Numbered from the stretch's first letter, positions 1 through 9,023 are shown. The stretch: 38,939 bases of DNA from Synergistaceae bacterium (GCA_031289955.1 JAITOL010000026.1:1-38939), one strand, 5' to 3'. Notes: generated by a model from the letters alone, not told the origin. Translations and numbers: made by a program.

Positions 1-1314
1 AGGAATATGGGCTACAAACTGAGGCTGTTTTTGGGCAACGTCGATGAAATATCCCTCCGGCTGCTCCAATTGATCTGCAATCAGCCGGTCACGCTCCTGG
101 ATCCAACGCTGTGCGACGGACGGGCCAATACGAGATGGCTCTTTCAGCAGGCGGCGAGCCCGGATTGCCTCAACCTCATACTGACGAGCCTCGGAGGCCG
201 ATGGACGGAGGATTCGCCGTTCCGCATACCGAAGGAGTGTTTTCTTCTTCCCGAGTGGCTGGAGTGCGAGATTACGCCGGCGCTATACAGCGATTCATCC
301 TCCACATTGACTGTCCGCACGCTCAATGAAGTTATGAACTCCTTCCAGAAAAACAACTCCGTCGCGATTCGTTCCGTTCTGTTCCGGTCGGTATTGAACG
401 ACAGGGAATACGAGCTGGTGGACCGGGAGGCGGGGCGACAGTTCACCATAGTACCCATTGGATCCATTCCGAAAAAACTGGACAGGGACGCGCCTTTATT
501 GACCGATCTCTTCTTCGAGGAAGCCACCCGTTCGACATTGTCGATTAAATCCGCCGCCCTTCAGCTCATGAACATGGACTATCAGGTCAACTGGGCGATC
601 TTCAGCGCGCTGGCGAACCTCAGCTCAAACTGGTCTCCCCAACCCAGGCTTTGCGAACCGATCACCGACAGCGGCAAAGTAAACATAGCCGTCGTAAGGC
701 ATGAAACCCTGACGCTCGGAGGGGACGGCACTGAACACCTGCTCCGCGCTCTCGGCTGCAACGTCGTCGAAGTGCCCCTGGAGGGGAACATCGTTCATAA
801 CGTGCCGATACACGGAGTCTATATACCGCACGGACCATCCTACCTGGCGCTGCCCAAATTCTTCGGCAATATCTATCTCAAGACGATGTTGAACAGGGCC
901 TCGAACGGAAACTCGTTCATGCTGGCGGAAGGCGCTTCCGCCCCGATACTCGGGGACAAAATAGCCCTGCCTCCGGGACACGCGGGAGGAGGAGTGGGAA
1001 GAGGGTTCGGCATACTGCCGTACGACAGCGAATACAAGTCGGCCACGAGCGGCGCGCCGCAGAAGTCGGTCGCGTTCCGCAAAAAACTCAACCCGCTCAT
1101 ATCGGGCTCCCAGGAGTGGGTATGGGGATACTCGTCCCCCAACCTGGCCATGGAGGCCAAATCGCCCGGGGACGAATGTTGGGAGACGAAGGAGAGCCTC
1201 GAGGGAAAGCGGTCCGCCGCGGACGGCTGGTGTAAAGGCCGCATACTCGCGTCGTCCATGAGACTGGAACCGTGGAGCGCTCCCGCTTCGTTCCGCCGCT
1301 GGCTCGAAGGTTAG
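1..1314 (+). CDS. CobB/CobQ-like (cobyrinic acid a,c-diamide synthase family) protein, 5'-partial, probable pseudo-glutaminase
   Basis: The frame is open to base 1. The track ATG at 7 has only a 2-nt gap from AGGA, and the family normally has a P-loop about 40-70 residues further upstream, so the real start probably lies outside the window. Residues near 30-60 (LLDPTLCDG...LFQQAA) resemble the segment after the P-loop in CobB. Residues 120-200 (SVLFRSVLNDREYELV, then IGSIPKKL) resemble the GVILNRV/GYLPRD core. Residues 225-435 resemble the class I glutamine amidotransferase domain (VNIAVVRHE, HGVYIPHGPSY). The nucleophile region, normally AECGG, reads AEGASAP. The late His region, normally YLHLHF, reads SMRLEPW. 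Both catalytic residues therefore look lost. The next gene starts 3 nt after this stop, so the two are probably co-translated. The substrate cannot be told from sequence. The family call rests on remembered motif patterns only. Confidence 0.55.
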   Translation, partial: RNMGYKLRLFLGNVDEISLRLLQLICNQPVTLLDPTLCDGRANTRWLFQQAASPDCLNLILTSLGGRWTEDSPFRIPKECFLLPEWLECEITPALYSDSSSTLTVRTLNEVMNSFQKNNSVAIRSVLFRSVLNDREYELVDREAGRQFTIVPIGSIPKKLDRDAPLLTDLFFEEATRSTLSIKSAALQLMNMDYQVNWAIFSALANLSSNWSPQPRLCEPITDSGKVNIAVVRHETLTLGGDGTEHLLRALGCNVVEVPLEGNIVHNVPIHGVYIPHGPSYLALPKFFGNIYLKTMLNRASNGNSFMLAEGASAPILGDKIALPPGHAGGGVGRGFGILPYDSEYKSATSGAPQKSVAFRKKLNPLISGSQEWVWGYSSPNLAMEAKSPGDECWETKESLEGKRSAADGWCKGRILASSMRLEPWSAPASFRRWLEG

Positions 1315-1317
1315 GAC

Positions 1318-2514
1318 ATGAGGACTTTGGATTTTGAAACGGCGTCCCAAACGGGAATCAAACTTCTGGCTGAAGCGGAGGGCATAGCCCGCGACCTCGT
1401 CGAGTGGAGAAGGAGTTTTCATCAATTTCCGGAACTCGGCATGGAGGAACACATGACTTCGAGCAAAATAGAGGGCCTGCTCTCCTCGCTGCCGGGTGTG
1501 GAGGTGACAAAGGGCTTCGGCCTGTCGACCTGCGTGATAGGAAAGATAGGCGCGGATCTGCCGGGAGGCGCTCTGGCGTTTCGGACGGAGATAGACGCCG
1601 TCGAGGTTCGCGAGGACACCGGGCTCCCATTCAGCTCATACGACGACAGGGTATCGCACGTCCAGGGACATGACGCCCACATGGCGGCAATGCTCGGCGC
1701 GGCGTTTTTATTGTCCGACCACAGAGCCCAGCTCAAACATCCGGTCGTGTTCATATTTCAACCGGCCGACGAGGGCAAGGGCGGCTCGCGATACCTCCTC
1801 GACGCCGAAATAAAGGAAAGATTCAACATCGAGAGGATGTTGTGCGTACACTGGGTACCGTATCTTCCCTACGGGCAGGTCTTTACAAACAAAGGCGGGG
1901 TAACCGCGATCACGAACAAGCTGCATATAGGCCTCCTGGGACAGGGAGGCCACGGCTCCACTCCGCACCTGACAAGCGACCCGCTCTACCTGTCGGCCCT
2001 CATACAGATAGCCCTTCAATCTATAATCACCCGCGAGGTCGATCCACAGAAGACGTCGGTTCTATCGTTCGGACGCATCGACGCCGCCGAGGTCTACAAC
2101 GTCATCGCGGAAGAGGTGGATCTCTGGGGAACGCTTCGAACGGTCGACCGGGAAACCCACAGATTCCTCAGGCGCCGCATAGAGGACGTCGTGCGGGGCA
2201 TGGCGCATATGGCCCACATCTCGGCCTCCGTGGAATATACGCTCGATTATGGGCAGGTTATGAACGACGACAAGCTCGTATCGGATATATTCAAGGTGGG
2301 AACGGCCCTTCTGGGCAGCGACGCCATGTGCCTCCTCCAAAATCCTCTGCTCGTAGGAGAGGATTTCTGCTATTTTGCGGAAAGGATACCGTCCTGCATG
2401 ATGTTCCTGGGAACCGGAATGGAGTATGGCCTGTATCACTCAAGATACGACATACCGGAAAACCTGCTGCCCTTCGCTTCGGCCTGGGGAGCGTATCTCG
2501 CCCTTTTTCTGTGA
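1318..2514 (+). CDS. M20 family amidohydrolase/peptidase (HipO/AbgA-like) with non-canonical active site
   Basis: The 398-aa length is normal for M20D amidohydrolases, which hydrolyse N-acyl amino acids or short amides using a two-metal centre. Recognisable blocks are HQFPELGMEE near residue 36, FRTEIDAVEVRED (usually LRADIDALP) near 90, SHVQGHDAHMAAMLG near 113-127, FIFQPADEGKGGSRYLLD near 145-162, VHWVPYLPYG, and a C-terminal GLYHSRYDIPENLL. Two normally fixed residues differ: the metal-binding Cys of HACGHD is Gln (about residue 116), and the catalytic-base Glu of PAEE is Asp (about 151). The His residues and the second Glu are present. The start lies 3 nt after the CobB-like stop and is probably translationally coupled. 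It is likely an intracellular enzyme because no signal peptide is seen. Activity may be changed or reduced, and the substrate is unknown. Confidence 0.85.
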   Translation: MRTLDFETASQTGIKLLAEAEGIARDLVEWRRSFHQFPELGMEEHMTSSKIEGLLSSLPGVEVTKGFGLSTCVIGKIGADLPGGALAFRTEIDAVEVREDTGLPFSSYDDRVSHVQGHDAHMAAMLGAAFLLSDHRAQLKHPVVFIFQPADEGKGGSRYLLDAEIKERFNIERMLCVHWVPYLPYGQVFTNKGGVTAITNKLHIGLLGQGGHGSTPHLTSDPLYLSALIQIALQSIITREVDPQKTSVLSFGRIDAAEVYNVIAEEVDLWGTLRTVDRETHRFLRRRIEDVVRGMAHMAHISASVEYTLDYGQVMNDDKLVSDIFKVGTALLGSDAMCLLQNPLLVGEDFCYFAERIPSCMMFLGTGMEYGLYHSRYDIPENLLPFASAWGAYLALFL

Positions 2515-2554
2515 ATTCCTTTGAATTCGGGCAACCCAGGAGGCGCTATTTTAT

Positions 2555-4030
2555 TTGAATAACAGACTCGATGAGATGATAATGCATGGCTGCGCCGCCG
2601 CCCCAGCGGAACCGTGCATCTGGTGGCGGGGCGCGTGGTGGTCGCGAGGCGCTTTTCATGAAATGATTACGGAATGTGAGGAGAATCTGGTAAAGTGCGG
2701 ATTCTCGGCCGGACAGAGGCTCGCTTTGGTAATGCCAAACAGCCCGATTCTTCTGGCAAGCTGCGTCGCGGTCTGGAGGCTCGGAGGAACAGTCGTCCCC
2801 GTAAACCCTCAGCTCAAATATCCGAGCGTTCCCGAATATCTGAAGAGCGTAGACGTCTTCGGCGCAATAGTGAGCAAGGAGGCAACCGGGGTAGTGGACG
2901 CGCTGAGGGAATCCGGCATACCGGCCGAGGGGGCGGACTTAGGCGATGCTGTGCCGATAATAGAGGGCATAACTGGCATTCCCGATCCGGATTCGTCGAT
3001 AGCGGCACTGTTTCATACGAGCGGCGCCGGCGGAGTCGTAAAAGCCGTACCAATAACCCACGACAACATCGTTACGCTTCTCGAATCCATAATGAAAGTC
3101 ATATCCGACATGAACGAGGATGACGTCATCTTAAACGCCATACCTAACTATCACTCGCTCGGCTTCGTGGTCGGCGGCATAATGCCCCTCGCTTCCGGCA
3201 TACAGCAGGTGCTCCTCCCGTCGTTCATGCCGCCCAAAAACACGCTTGCCGCCATACGCTCGGCCGGGGTGACGATAATCCCCGCTGTTCCGATAATGCT
3301 CAGCATACTCCTCGGACGCGGGAAAGATATAATTCCCATGTCGAAAATAAAACTTGTCTTCTGCGGAGGCGGCGCCCTCATTCCGGGAATAGCCGAACGC
3401 GCGCGGGAAGTGTTCGGCGTCCGCCCACTCTCCGGCTATGGGCTGACCGAGGCGTCGAGCGTCCTCGCTGTAACTCCGTCGGAAGGCGAAATCAGACCCG
3501 GCACGTCGGGCAGAATATTGCCGTGTTTCGACGCGAGGGTGGTCGATTCGGATGGAAATCTGCTGCCGTTCGATACGGACGGAAGGCTCTGGATACGCGG
3601 GAAAGCCCTCGCCAAAGGCTATTACAGGGCGCCGGATATATCGTCCGAGCGTTTCCGCGACGACTGGTTCGACACTCAGGATATTGTCAGATTGGATGAG
3701 GCCGGCTACATAACGATAGTATCGACCACCGTCGACACGATAATGGCGGAGGGTATGCCGGTGTATACCGGGGAGATAGAGGCGGTGCTGTGCTCTCATC
3801 CCCAGATAGCCAAAGCCGCCGTCATTGGAGTGCCGCGAAAAAACAAGGGCGAATATCCGAGGGCATATATAGTCCTGGAGGAGGGCGCAACGCTGCGCCC
3901 CAGCGACATCATCAAATACGGGCGCAGCAAGCTGCCCAACTACAAAGCTCCGAGATCGGCCAAAATATTGCCGGAACTTCCAGCGGACAGCCTCGGAAAG
4001 GTTCTGAAACATGAACTTCGGAACCTTTGA
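2555..4030 (+). CDS. ANL superfamily AMP-forming acyl-CoA synthetase/ligase
   Basis: The 491-aa protein would activate a carboxylic acid as acyl-adenylate and probably pass it to CoA. Motifs in order: the phosphate-binding loop ALFHTSGAGGVVKAV near residue 150 (variant of TSGTTGxPKG with the Lys kept), GYGLTEAS near 295-300, RLWIRGKALAKGYYR near 345, WFDTQDIVRLDEAGY near 370 (Asp for ribose kept), the hinge region STTVDTIMAEG (the conserved Arg of GRxKD replaced by Thr, Asp kept), EIEAVLCSHP, and a C-terminal SLGKVLKHEL with the adenylation Lys. The start is TTG at 2555, supported by AGGAGG at 2538-2543. It lies 40 nt after the M20 gene, so it is likely the last gene of the same operon, which ends at the hairpins at 4036-4090. 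The acyl substrate cannot be called from sequence alone. Confidence 0.88.
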   Translation: MNNRLDEMIMHGCAAAPAEPCIWWRGAWWSRGAFHEMITECEENLVKCGFSAGQRLALVMPNSPILLASCVAVWRLGGTVVPVNPQLKYPSVPEYLKSVDVFGAIVSKEATGVVDALRESGIPAEGADLGDAVPIIEGITGIPDPDSSIAALFHTSGAGGVVKAVPITHDNIVTLLESIMKVISDMNEDDVILNAIPNYHSLGFVVGGIMPLASGIQQVLLPSFMPPKNTLAAIRSAGVTIIPAVPIMLSILLGRGKDIIPMSKIKLVFCGGGALIPGIAERAREVFGVRPLSGYGLTEASSVLAVTPSEGEIRPGTSGRILPCFDARVVDSDGNLLPFDTDGRLWIRGKALAKGYYRAPDISSERFRDDWFDTQDIVRLDEAGYITIVSTTVDTIMAEGMPVYTGEIEAVLCSHPQIAKAAVIGVPRKNKGEYPRAYIVLEEGATLRPSDIIKYGRSKLPNYKAPRSAKILPELPADSLGKVLKHELRNL

Positions 4031-4035
4031 CGAAG

Positions 4036-4090
4036 CTTGCCGCCGTGTAAAATGATCCGTGCGGCGGCAAGAGGAAATCGCCGCACGGAT
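4036..4090. terminator. Overlapping inverted repeats between convergent genes, probable bidirectional terminator
   Basis: Two perfect inverted repeats overlap. CTTGCCGCCG (4036-4045) pairs with CGGCGGCAAG (4062-4071). ATCCGTGCGGCG (4055-4066) pairs with CGCCGCACGGAT (4079-4090). The shared arm means only one hairpin can form at a time. The site lies between the ANL ligase stop (4030) and the pilY1-like stop (4102), where a bidirectional terminator is expected. No long U-tract follows on either strand; the minus strand continues with CATTTTACACGG. Confidence 0.6.
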
Positions 4091-4101
4091 TCATATTTCA
4101 C

Positions 4102-7100
4102 CTAACCTACGGACCAGTAAAGTATCACCGAATCTCCGCTCGTAACTTTCGACGAACCTCCCGCGGATGCCGGAAGACCGGTAACCTCGACCATGTTGGG
4201 GCTGCCGTCGATGCCCTTTACGTTCTTCTGACCGACGCCTTTCGGATCGAAATTGCCGGACAGGTTGTCAAGGCTGACGAGCAGACTGTTGCGATTGCCG
4301 TTTTTAACCTCCGTAATTCCCGTTATCCTGACCCCGTCCAACGTTATATATTTAGCCTTGCCGGATTTATCTCCCCCCGACCAGAAATTTGCCGCGCCGC
4401 TCGTCACGTCGAGAGCGTAAAGACGGGAATCCCCGTTTATGTTCTTTTTAAACGCGCATACGTCCAAATCGTCATCTTCCGGTCTGCCCCTTTGGATAAA
4501 CGTGGAGATAAACAGCGTTCCGTTGATGAGAACCGGCTTTGCCGATACGTACTCCCTGAAGTTTCTCGAGCTTCTTTTCATCAGGGGAATGTACCATCCC
4601 ATATAGTTCTCGCCGGAGGTCAGCGAGCTCATCGGATCGCCCGACGAAATAGATTTCATCTTCGCCCTCGTAAAAGGAGCTCCTTCAATATCCGCGCGGA
4701 GGCCAAAGATCATCTGGCTCTCATTGGGGATAACTCCTCTCGGGTAGTCTTTGCTTCGCCCGGCAGCAGAGTCCGCGGTGCCGCCCGAGGCCCAGATCAT
4801 TCCCTTGACGCTGCCCACGGACAGTCCATGAGGTATCGAGTAGCTGTGCGAGTTTTTGGCGGCGGAGATATCGTCGGCCTGCAATGTGGCTATCGTCGAT
4901 ATACGCCAGCCGCTCACGCCAAGAGGCCTGGCGGCGCCGCTCGCGTCTTTGCCCTCCATGGAAACGCGGAAAATATTTCCCCTGTTGTCGGCCGCAAATA
5001 TCCGCCCGGTCAGATACGGGCTGATATTTGACCGAAACAGCGTAAGCTCGGAGTTCATCATTCCCATGTACGGAGCGGGCCCCTTCTCGCCTCCGCCTAT
5101 TTTCGAGGATGTCCGCCCGAGATGCGCGCTGTCGAATTCCCTGAGCACCCGGCCGTCTTTTGGATCCAGCAGGAGCAGAGTGGCGCCTTCAAGTCCGTTG
5201 TTGCTCAAGTCCACGTTGGTCTGCGTTCCGCCGGCCATAGCGATGAAGTTCTGTTGTTCGCGAGCCCGTAATCCCCCGGTTACGCCCATTCCAGGCCTTG
5301 GGCTGTTGAATCCCAGCTTCATATACGGCTTCTCGAACCCGCTCAGGTCACTGTACCGCGCGATGACCGGCTCGTTCGACGAACTATCCATAGCCGCCAT
5401 GGCGTTTCCGACTTTCTCCCTGTACCACAGCAATTTCGGATTGCCGCGAGAGGAGACGTCGAGCATATAGAGCCCGCTGCCGCCCCTGCCGAGAGCGCCG
5501 AGAAGATACGTCCCCCATCCCGATCCGTCGCGGGGAGACGACATGTCGAAATTTCTCTTTTGAAGGGATCCGTCGAGCGTATAGACCGGGTTGGACCTCA
5601 GCTTTCCGCTGCCCTCCGGCGCCTGTACGTCTATCCACTCCATCTTGTTCTCAAAAATACGAGTCTTCAATGTGGCGAGCCTTGCGGGCAAAAGCGCCGG
5701 CGGAGGCAGTATCGCGGATTTTTCATCTCCGCTCTTCGGGTCGACCGTGTGCAGTATGCCATCGTTCGTCTGAAGATACAGCGTGGGCGGCTGAGTCAGG
5801 TTTTTATCTCTCAAATGCTTTGCCCACGCCATATGACCGGGCAGAGAATCGATCTCGGGCGGATCGCTTACAAGCGTTATCGCGCTCTGCCCTATATCTG
5901 CCAGCATGTTGGATCGTTCGAAATCCATGCCTCTCGCGTAGGAATGATCGTATCCCTGCATCCACGCGTATAGAGCCTTGTGCGGAGGGTATGATGAGAA
6001 TGACCCAGGCGGCAGCCCGTGCGACGACATGCTCTTGTCCGTCATGCCGGTGAGCTTCATGAAATTGGGGTCGCCGGCCATGAGGTCGACAAAACGCCCG
6101 GAGGCGCCGCTCCAGTATTTCAGATTCCTTCTTCCCCGATCCTTTCTGATGCTGTCTCCAAGCTCCCAGGAGCGGGTCATGACCAGATTGCCCGCGTTGT
6201 CCCTCGAAGCCTCGTAACGCCAGAGCGAGCCAACCCATTGATCGGACCGCATCGCACGGTAGCTGTAGGCGTACATGTCGAGCGTCTCCCCGGGAGAACC
6301 GGAGGAGGGGGCGGAGGGCACGGCGCCCTTGCCGGGGCGTTCCGTCGGGAAATCGTTTATGTAGTTCATGGCCTCCTTGATGGCATCTATCAGCGACGGC
6401 ACATCGTCCGCGAAGTACGCGGTTATGTCGGAATTATTATCGTAAGGATCGGCGCCCTGACCGGCGCGCGCCATCCTGTTAAGGTTTGTCCTCATTTTTC
6501 CCACCTGCTCGCGCAGGACAGGGTCTTTTTTTATCTCCGGATCCTCAGGATCGGCGACTATCCCGATTACAAGCGTCCTTATCGGGCGCTCCAGATCTAT
6601 GAGTTCAAGCTTGCGCTTCTTCCTGCCGTCGCCCGCGTCCCATTTGTATGACATCCGGGTGAGACGCCCTCTTCCGGTTTTGTTCTTTTTCGCGTCCGTA
6701 TATTCGTAGAGGTTTTTTATGGCGTCCCACGAATTATAACTGTATGATTTGTCGTCCACCGGCTCTATCTCCATTCCGGACGCTATGATGACGAGCCAGT
6801 TATCCTCGCAGGCGTTTCGTATCGGAAACGACAGGTCGACGAGGTTTTCGGGCCCCATCGCCTTGGAATTTGCGACGTAACCCCTCCTTACAATATCCTC
6901 CTTCGCGATTTTATAATAGATATACGGGGAGAAAAAATCGATAACCGAACCTGCCGCCTCGCCCGAACCGGCGTTGAAATACGCCTTGGAACTGCCCAAA
7001 TCCTGAGTTTTGTCGATCCTGTGATATCCTATGTAATTTGTGTTCGAGACCGAATCCGAATACCAGACGCTCCGGGATCCTCTTTCGATATTGACCTCGC

Positions 7101-8778
7101 GGCTAAGGTCGTATTTCGGATTCGGGTCGGGGAATATGGCGTTAGGCAGGGCGAACGTGCCGGCTATTCCGATCTCCGGATCCTTGAAATAGTGAAACTG
7201 GGAGTTTCTGGCCTCCTTATCGGTATTGGACGTGAAACTTTTCGCGTCGGTTCTTGTGGTGTAAGGCACAGCAAGTGTGGGGCCGGCGCTCTTCATATCG
7301 GCGAGCCCGTTTATCCAGAGCCTGATTTTGTCGGCGTGCTTCATCTCATACGTCTTGTAATTGTACTTTTTCTGCCACGTATAATCGTAATCGGCGATGG
7401 GAACGTGAAGGGACGCCCTGTTCTCGAGCTTGAAAAGCGACCGTTCCGTATCGGTCCATCCGGATTTCCAGCCGTATGGGTCGTTCTCCATGTTGTAATT
7501 CGGCGCCACCTGGGTGTTCGCCCACATCGTGAAAAACTGGCCGTGCATTCCCTCCCAGGCGGAAGGATGTCCCGTTATGTTCATCAAAAGTATTCCGTTT
7601 TTGAATTGAAGCGTCGAATAACGATCTTTTAAATTTGGCGGAACCGGTATGGCGCCGTCCGGTCTCTTGGAATCCATGCTATAATCCCAGTAATTCGCCG
7701 GAGAGTAGTTATTTTGCGAATCGAAGTACCTTTGAGTATAGATATTTCCTCCGAAGGGCCTCACCCTGAAAATTGTGTTGAAATCCGTGCGGTCGCTGCC
7801 GCCCGTATGATGATCGTTTCCGACGTACGGCCTGTTCGGAAATCCGTTGGCCGTATTGACCGGCGACAGAAACGTCGTAGCGAGCCCAATTCTTATATTC
7901 CTGAAGAGGTCTTCATCCTCCAAAAGACGCCACAGCGCCAGCTTTGCCTGATACATTCTGCTGTCGTTGGGCACGAGATCATCGGCCGCGGGGCTCCCCG
8001 AACCGGTCCATCCCGTCTTCCAATACTTCGGATCCTTGAAAACGAGCGCGTAGGGAAATGGGCCGTTATCCAGGTTATTATAGACGTAGCGAGCTGTTTG
8101 GGAGGCGCCCATGTATTTGCTGATCACCGTATAGTCCGCCTGGTAATGCGTTTTGGCGTCGTACGGGCGCGACTCGCCCGTAAAGTGAGTTTCGAGCGGG
8201 TCTTTCTGGTTCGAGTAGGCCTCCTTGATCGACATCGCGCGCGCGGGGTCGGCGAATGGAAAATAATATTTGTCCTTGTTCGCTTCGAGATCCGCCTCAA
8301 TTGTTCCTCCGGATTTAACGTAGTTGTTGCTCCCCACGATATCCTTGCCATAGAGATTGCGCCCCTTCATTACGGATAGACCGCTCCATGCCGCGGGCAG
8401 CGCGCCCATCCCGAACGTGCTTTGCGACATCAGATTCTGGGCGTCGTTAAAGCCATAGCCGTAAACATCCTTTGTTTTCTTCCAATCCGCGGCTTCCATC
8501 GTGCCGTAATTCCATTTCGGGTTCATGATAACGACCGGCATCGCTCCCTTAGGGGAAAAGCTCATGGCGGCGGTCGACTCCATCAAAAAAAGCACGTTTG
8601 CCTTTTTTACAGCCTCCACAATTTCATCCGCGTCCTCGTCGGCCATCTGACTTTTGAGGGGCGCTCTCGCCGCAGGGATAACGGCGGCCCTCGCCGGCAA
8701 AATGTCCAATGCTATAAATAGCAGGAACATGATCGCAATTGCCGTCTTTTTAACGATATTTGAGTTACTGTGCTGCAT
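4102..8778 (-). CDS. PilY1/PilC-like large secreted protein (type IV pilus-associated adhesin family)
   Basis: The 1558-aa protein has an N-terminal signal peptide (basic residues, then IAIMFLLFIALDILPARAA). A von Willebrand-like segment starts NVLFLMESTAAMSF, with a degenerate MIDAS (DxSxS reads ExTxA). The C-terminal half looks like the PilY1 beta-propeller: SDQWVGSLWRY, YLQTNDGILHTVDPKSG, GWGTYLLGALGRGGSGLYMLDV, IAMAGGTQTNVD, TLLLLDPKDGRVLREFD and SRLYALDVTSG. Family members sit at the pilus tip or cell surface and control pilus extension or adhesion. The ATG has a clear AGGAGG about 8 nt upstream and a good promoter at 8814-8842. It is longer than Pseudomonas PilY1 (about 1160 aa). No pilin or minor pilin gene is adjacent, so the pilus link is by homology only. 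Many large asymmetric loops suggest extracellular display. Confidence 0.8.
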   Translation of the reverse strand: MQHSNSNIVKKTAIAIMFLLFIALDILPARAAVIPAARAPLKSQMADEDADEIVEAVKKANVLFLMESTAAMSFSPKGAMPVVIMNPKWNYGTMEAADWKKTKDVYGYGFNDAQNLMSQSTFGMGALPAAWSGLSVMKGRNLYGKDIVGSNNYVKSGGTIEADLEANKDKYYFPFADPARAMSIKEAYSNQKDPLETHFTGESRPYDAKTHYQADYTVISKYMGASQTARYVYNNLDNGPFPYALVFKDPKYWKTGWTGSGSPAADDLVPNDSRMYQAKLALWRLLEDEDLFRNIRIGLATTFLSPVNTANGFPNRPYVGNDHHTGGSDRTDFNTIFRVRPFGGNIYTQRYFDSQNNYSPANYWDYSMDSKRPDGAIPVPPNLKDRYSTLQFKNGILLMNITGHPSAWEGMHGQFFTMWANTQVAPNYNMENDPYGWKSGWTDTERSLFKLENRASLHVPIADYDYTWQKKYNYKTYEMKHADKIRLWINGLADMKSAGPTLAVPYTTRTDAKSFTSNTDKEARNSQFHYFKDPEIGIAGTFALPNAIFPDPNPKYDLSREVNIERGSRSVWYSDSVSNTNYIGYHRIDKTQDLGSSKAYFNAGSGEAAGSVIDFFSPYIYYKIAKEDIVRRGYVANSKAMGPENLVDLSFPIRNACEDNWLVIIASGMEIEPVDDKSYSYNSWDAIKNLYEYTDAKKNKTGRGRLTRMSYKWDAGDGRKKRKLELIDLERPIRTLVIGIVADPEDPEIKKDPVLREQVGKMRTNLNRMARAGQGADPYDNNSDITAYFADDVPSLIDAIKEAMNYINDFPTERPGKGAVPSAPSSGSPGETLDMYAYSYRAMRSDQWVGSLWRYEASRDNAGNLVMTRSWELGDSIRKDRGRRNLKYWSGASGRFVDLMAGDPNFMKLTGMTDKSMSSHGLPPGSFSSYPPHKALYAWMQGYDHSYARGMDFERSNMLADIGQSAITLVSDPPEIDSLPGHMAWAKHLRDKNLTQPPTLYLQTNDGILHTVDPKSGDEKSAILPPPALLPARLATLKTRIFENKMEWIDVQAPEGSGKLRSNPVYTLDGSLQKRNFDMSSPRDGSGWGTYLLGALGRGGSGLYMLDVSSRGNPKLLWYREKVGNAMAAMDSSSNEPVIARYSDLSGFEKPYMKLGFNSPRPGMGVTGGLRAREQQNFIAMAGGTQTNVDLSNNGLEGATLLLLDPKDGRVLREFDSAHLGRTSSKIGGGEKGPAPYMGMMNSELTLFRSNISPYLTGRIFAADNRGNIFRVSMEGKDASGAARPLGVSGWRISTIATLQADDISAAKNSHSYSIPHGLSVGSVKGMIWASGGTADSAAGRSKDYPRGVIPNESQMIFGLRADIEGAPFTRAKMKSISSGDPMSSLTSGENYMGWYIPLMKRSSRNFREYVSAKPVLINGTLFISTFIQRGRPEDDDLDVCAFKKNINGDSRLYALDVTSGAANFWSGGDKSGKAKYITLDGVRITGITEVKNGNRNSLLVSLDNLSGNFDPKGVGQKNVKGIDGSPNMVEVTGLPASAGGSSKVTSGDSVILYWSVG

Positions 8779-8813
8779 ATTTCGAAACCTCCTGGTCCAA
8801 ATTAATTAAAAAG

Positions 8814-8842
8814 ATTTTACCATCAGTAATTATGCTTGTAAA
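8814..8842 (-). promoter_or_regulatory. Sigma70-type promoter for the pilY1-like gene
   Basis: On the minus strand, TTTACA (-35, plus-strand 8837-8842) is followed by a 17-nt spacer and TAAAAT (-10, 8814-8819). Both hexamers match 5 of 6 consensus bases at ideal spacing. Transcription would start near 8807, about 28 nt before the ATG at 8778, leaving room for the AGGAGG ribosome binding site. Confidence 0.65.
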
Positions 8843-9023
8843 CCCTCATTCGGGCATTGGTTATTATTGATAACTCATATTTAGCCTTTTTAAATTAAGG
8901 AGATTAATTAATTTGCCCACGCACAACACAATGACATTGCGAAAACGTAAACCCCTCAAAATGGGCCTCTGCGTTTTATTTTAATCAATATAAGTCAATC
9001 CCTTAATCATCAATCCGCGCCCA

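Noticed and set aside
625-1452. Long antisense ORF (275 aa)
   Set aside because: It lies opposite the CobB-like and M20 genes, has low-complexity Arg/Gly-rich sequence and no family motif; a shadow frame in GC-rich DNA.
3131-4012. Antisense ORF of 293 aa
   Set aside because: Fully opposite the ANL ligase, with no recognisable motif and no ribosome binding site.
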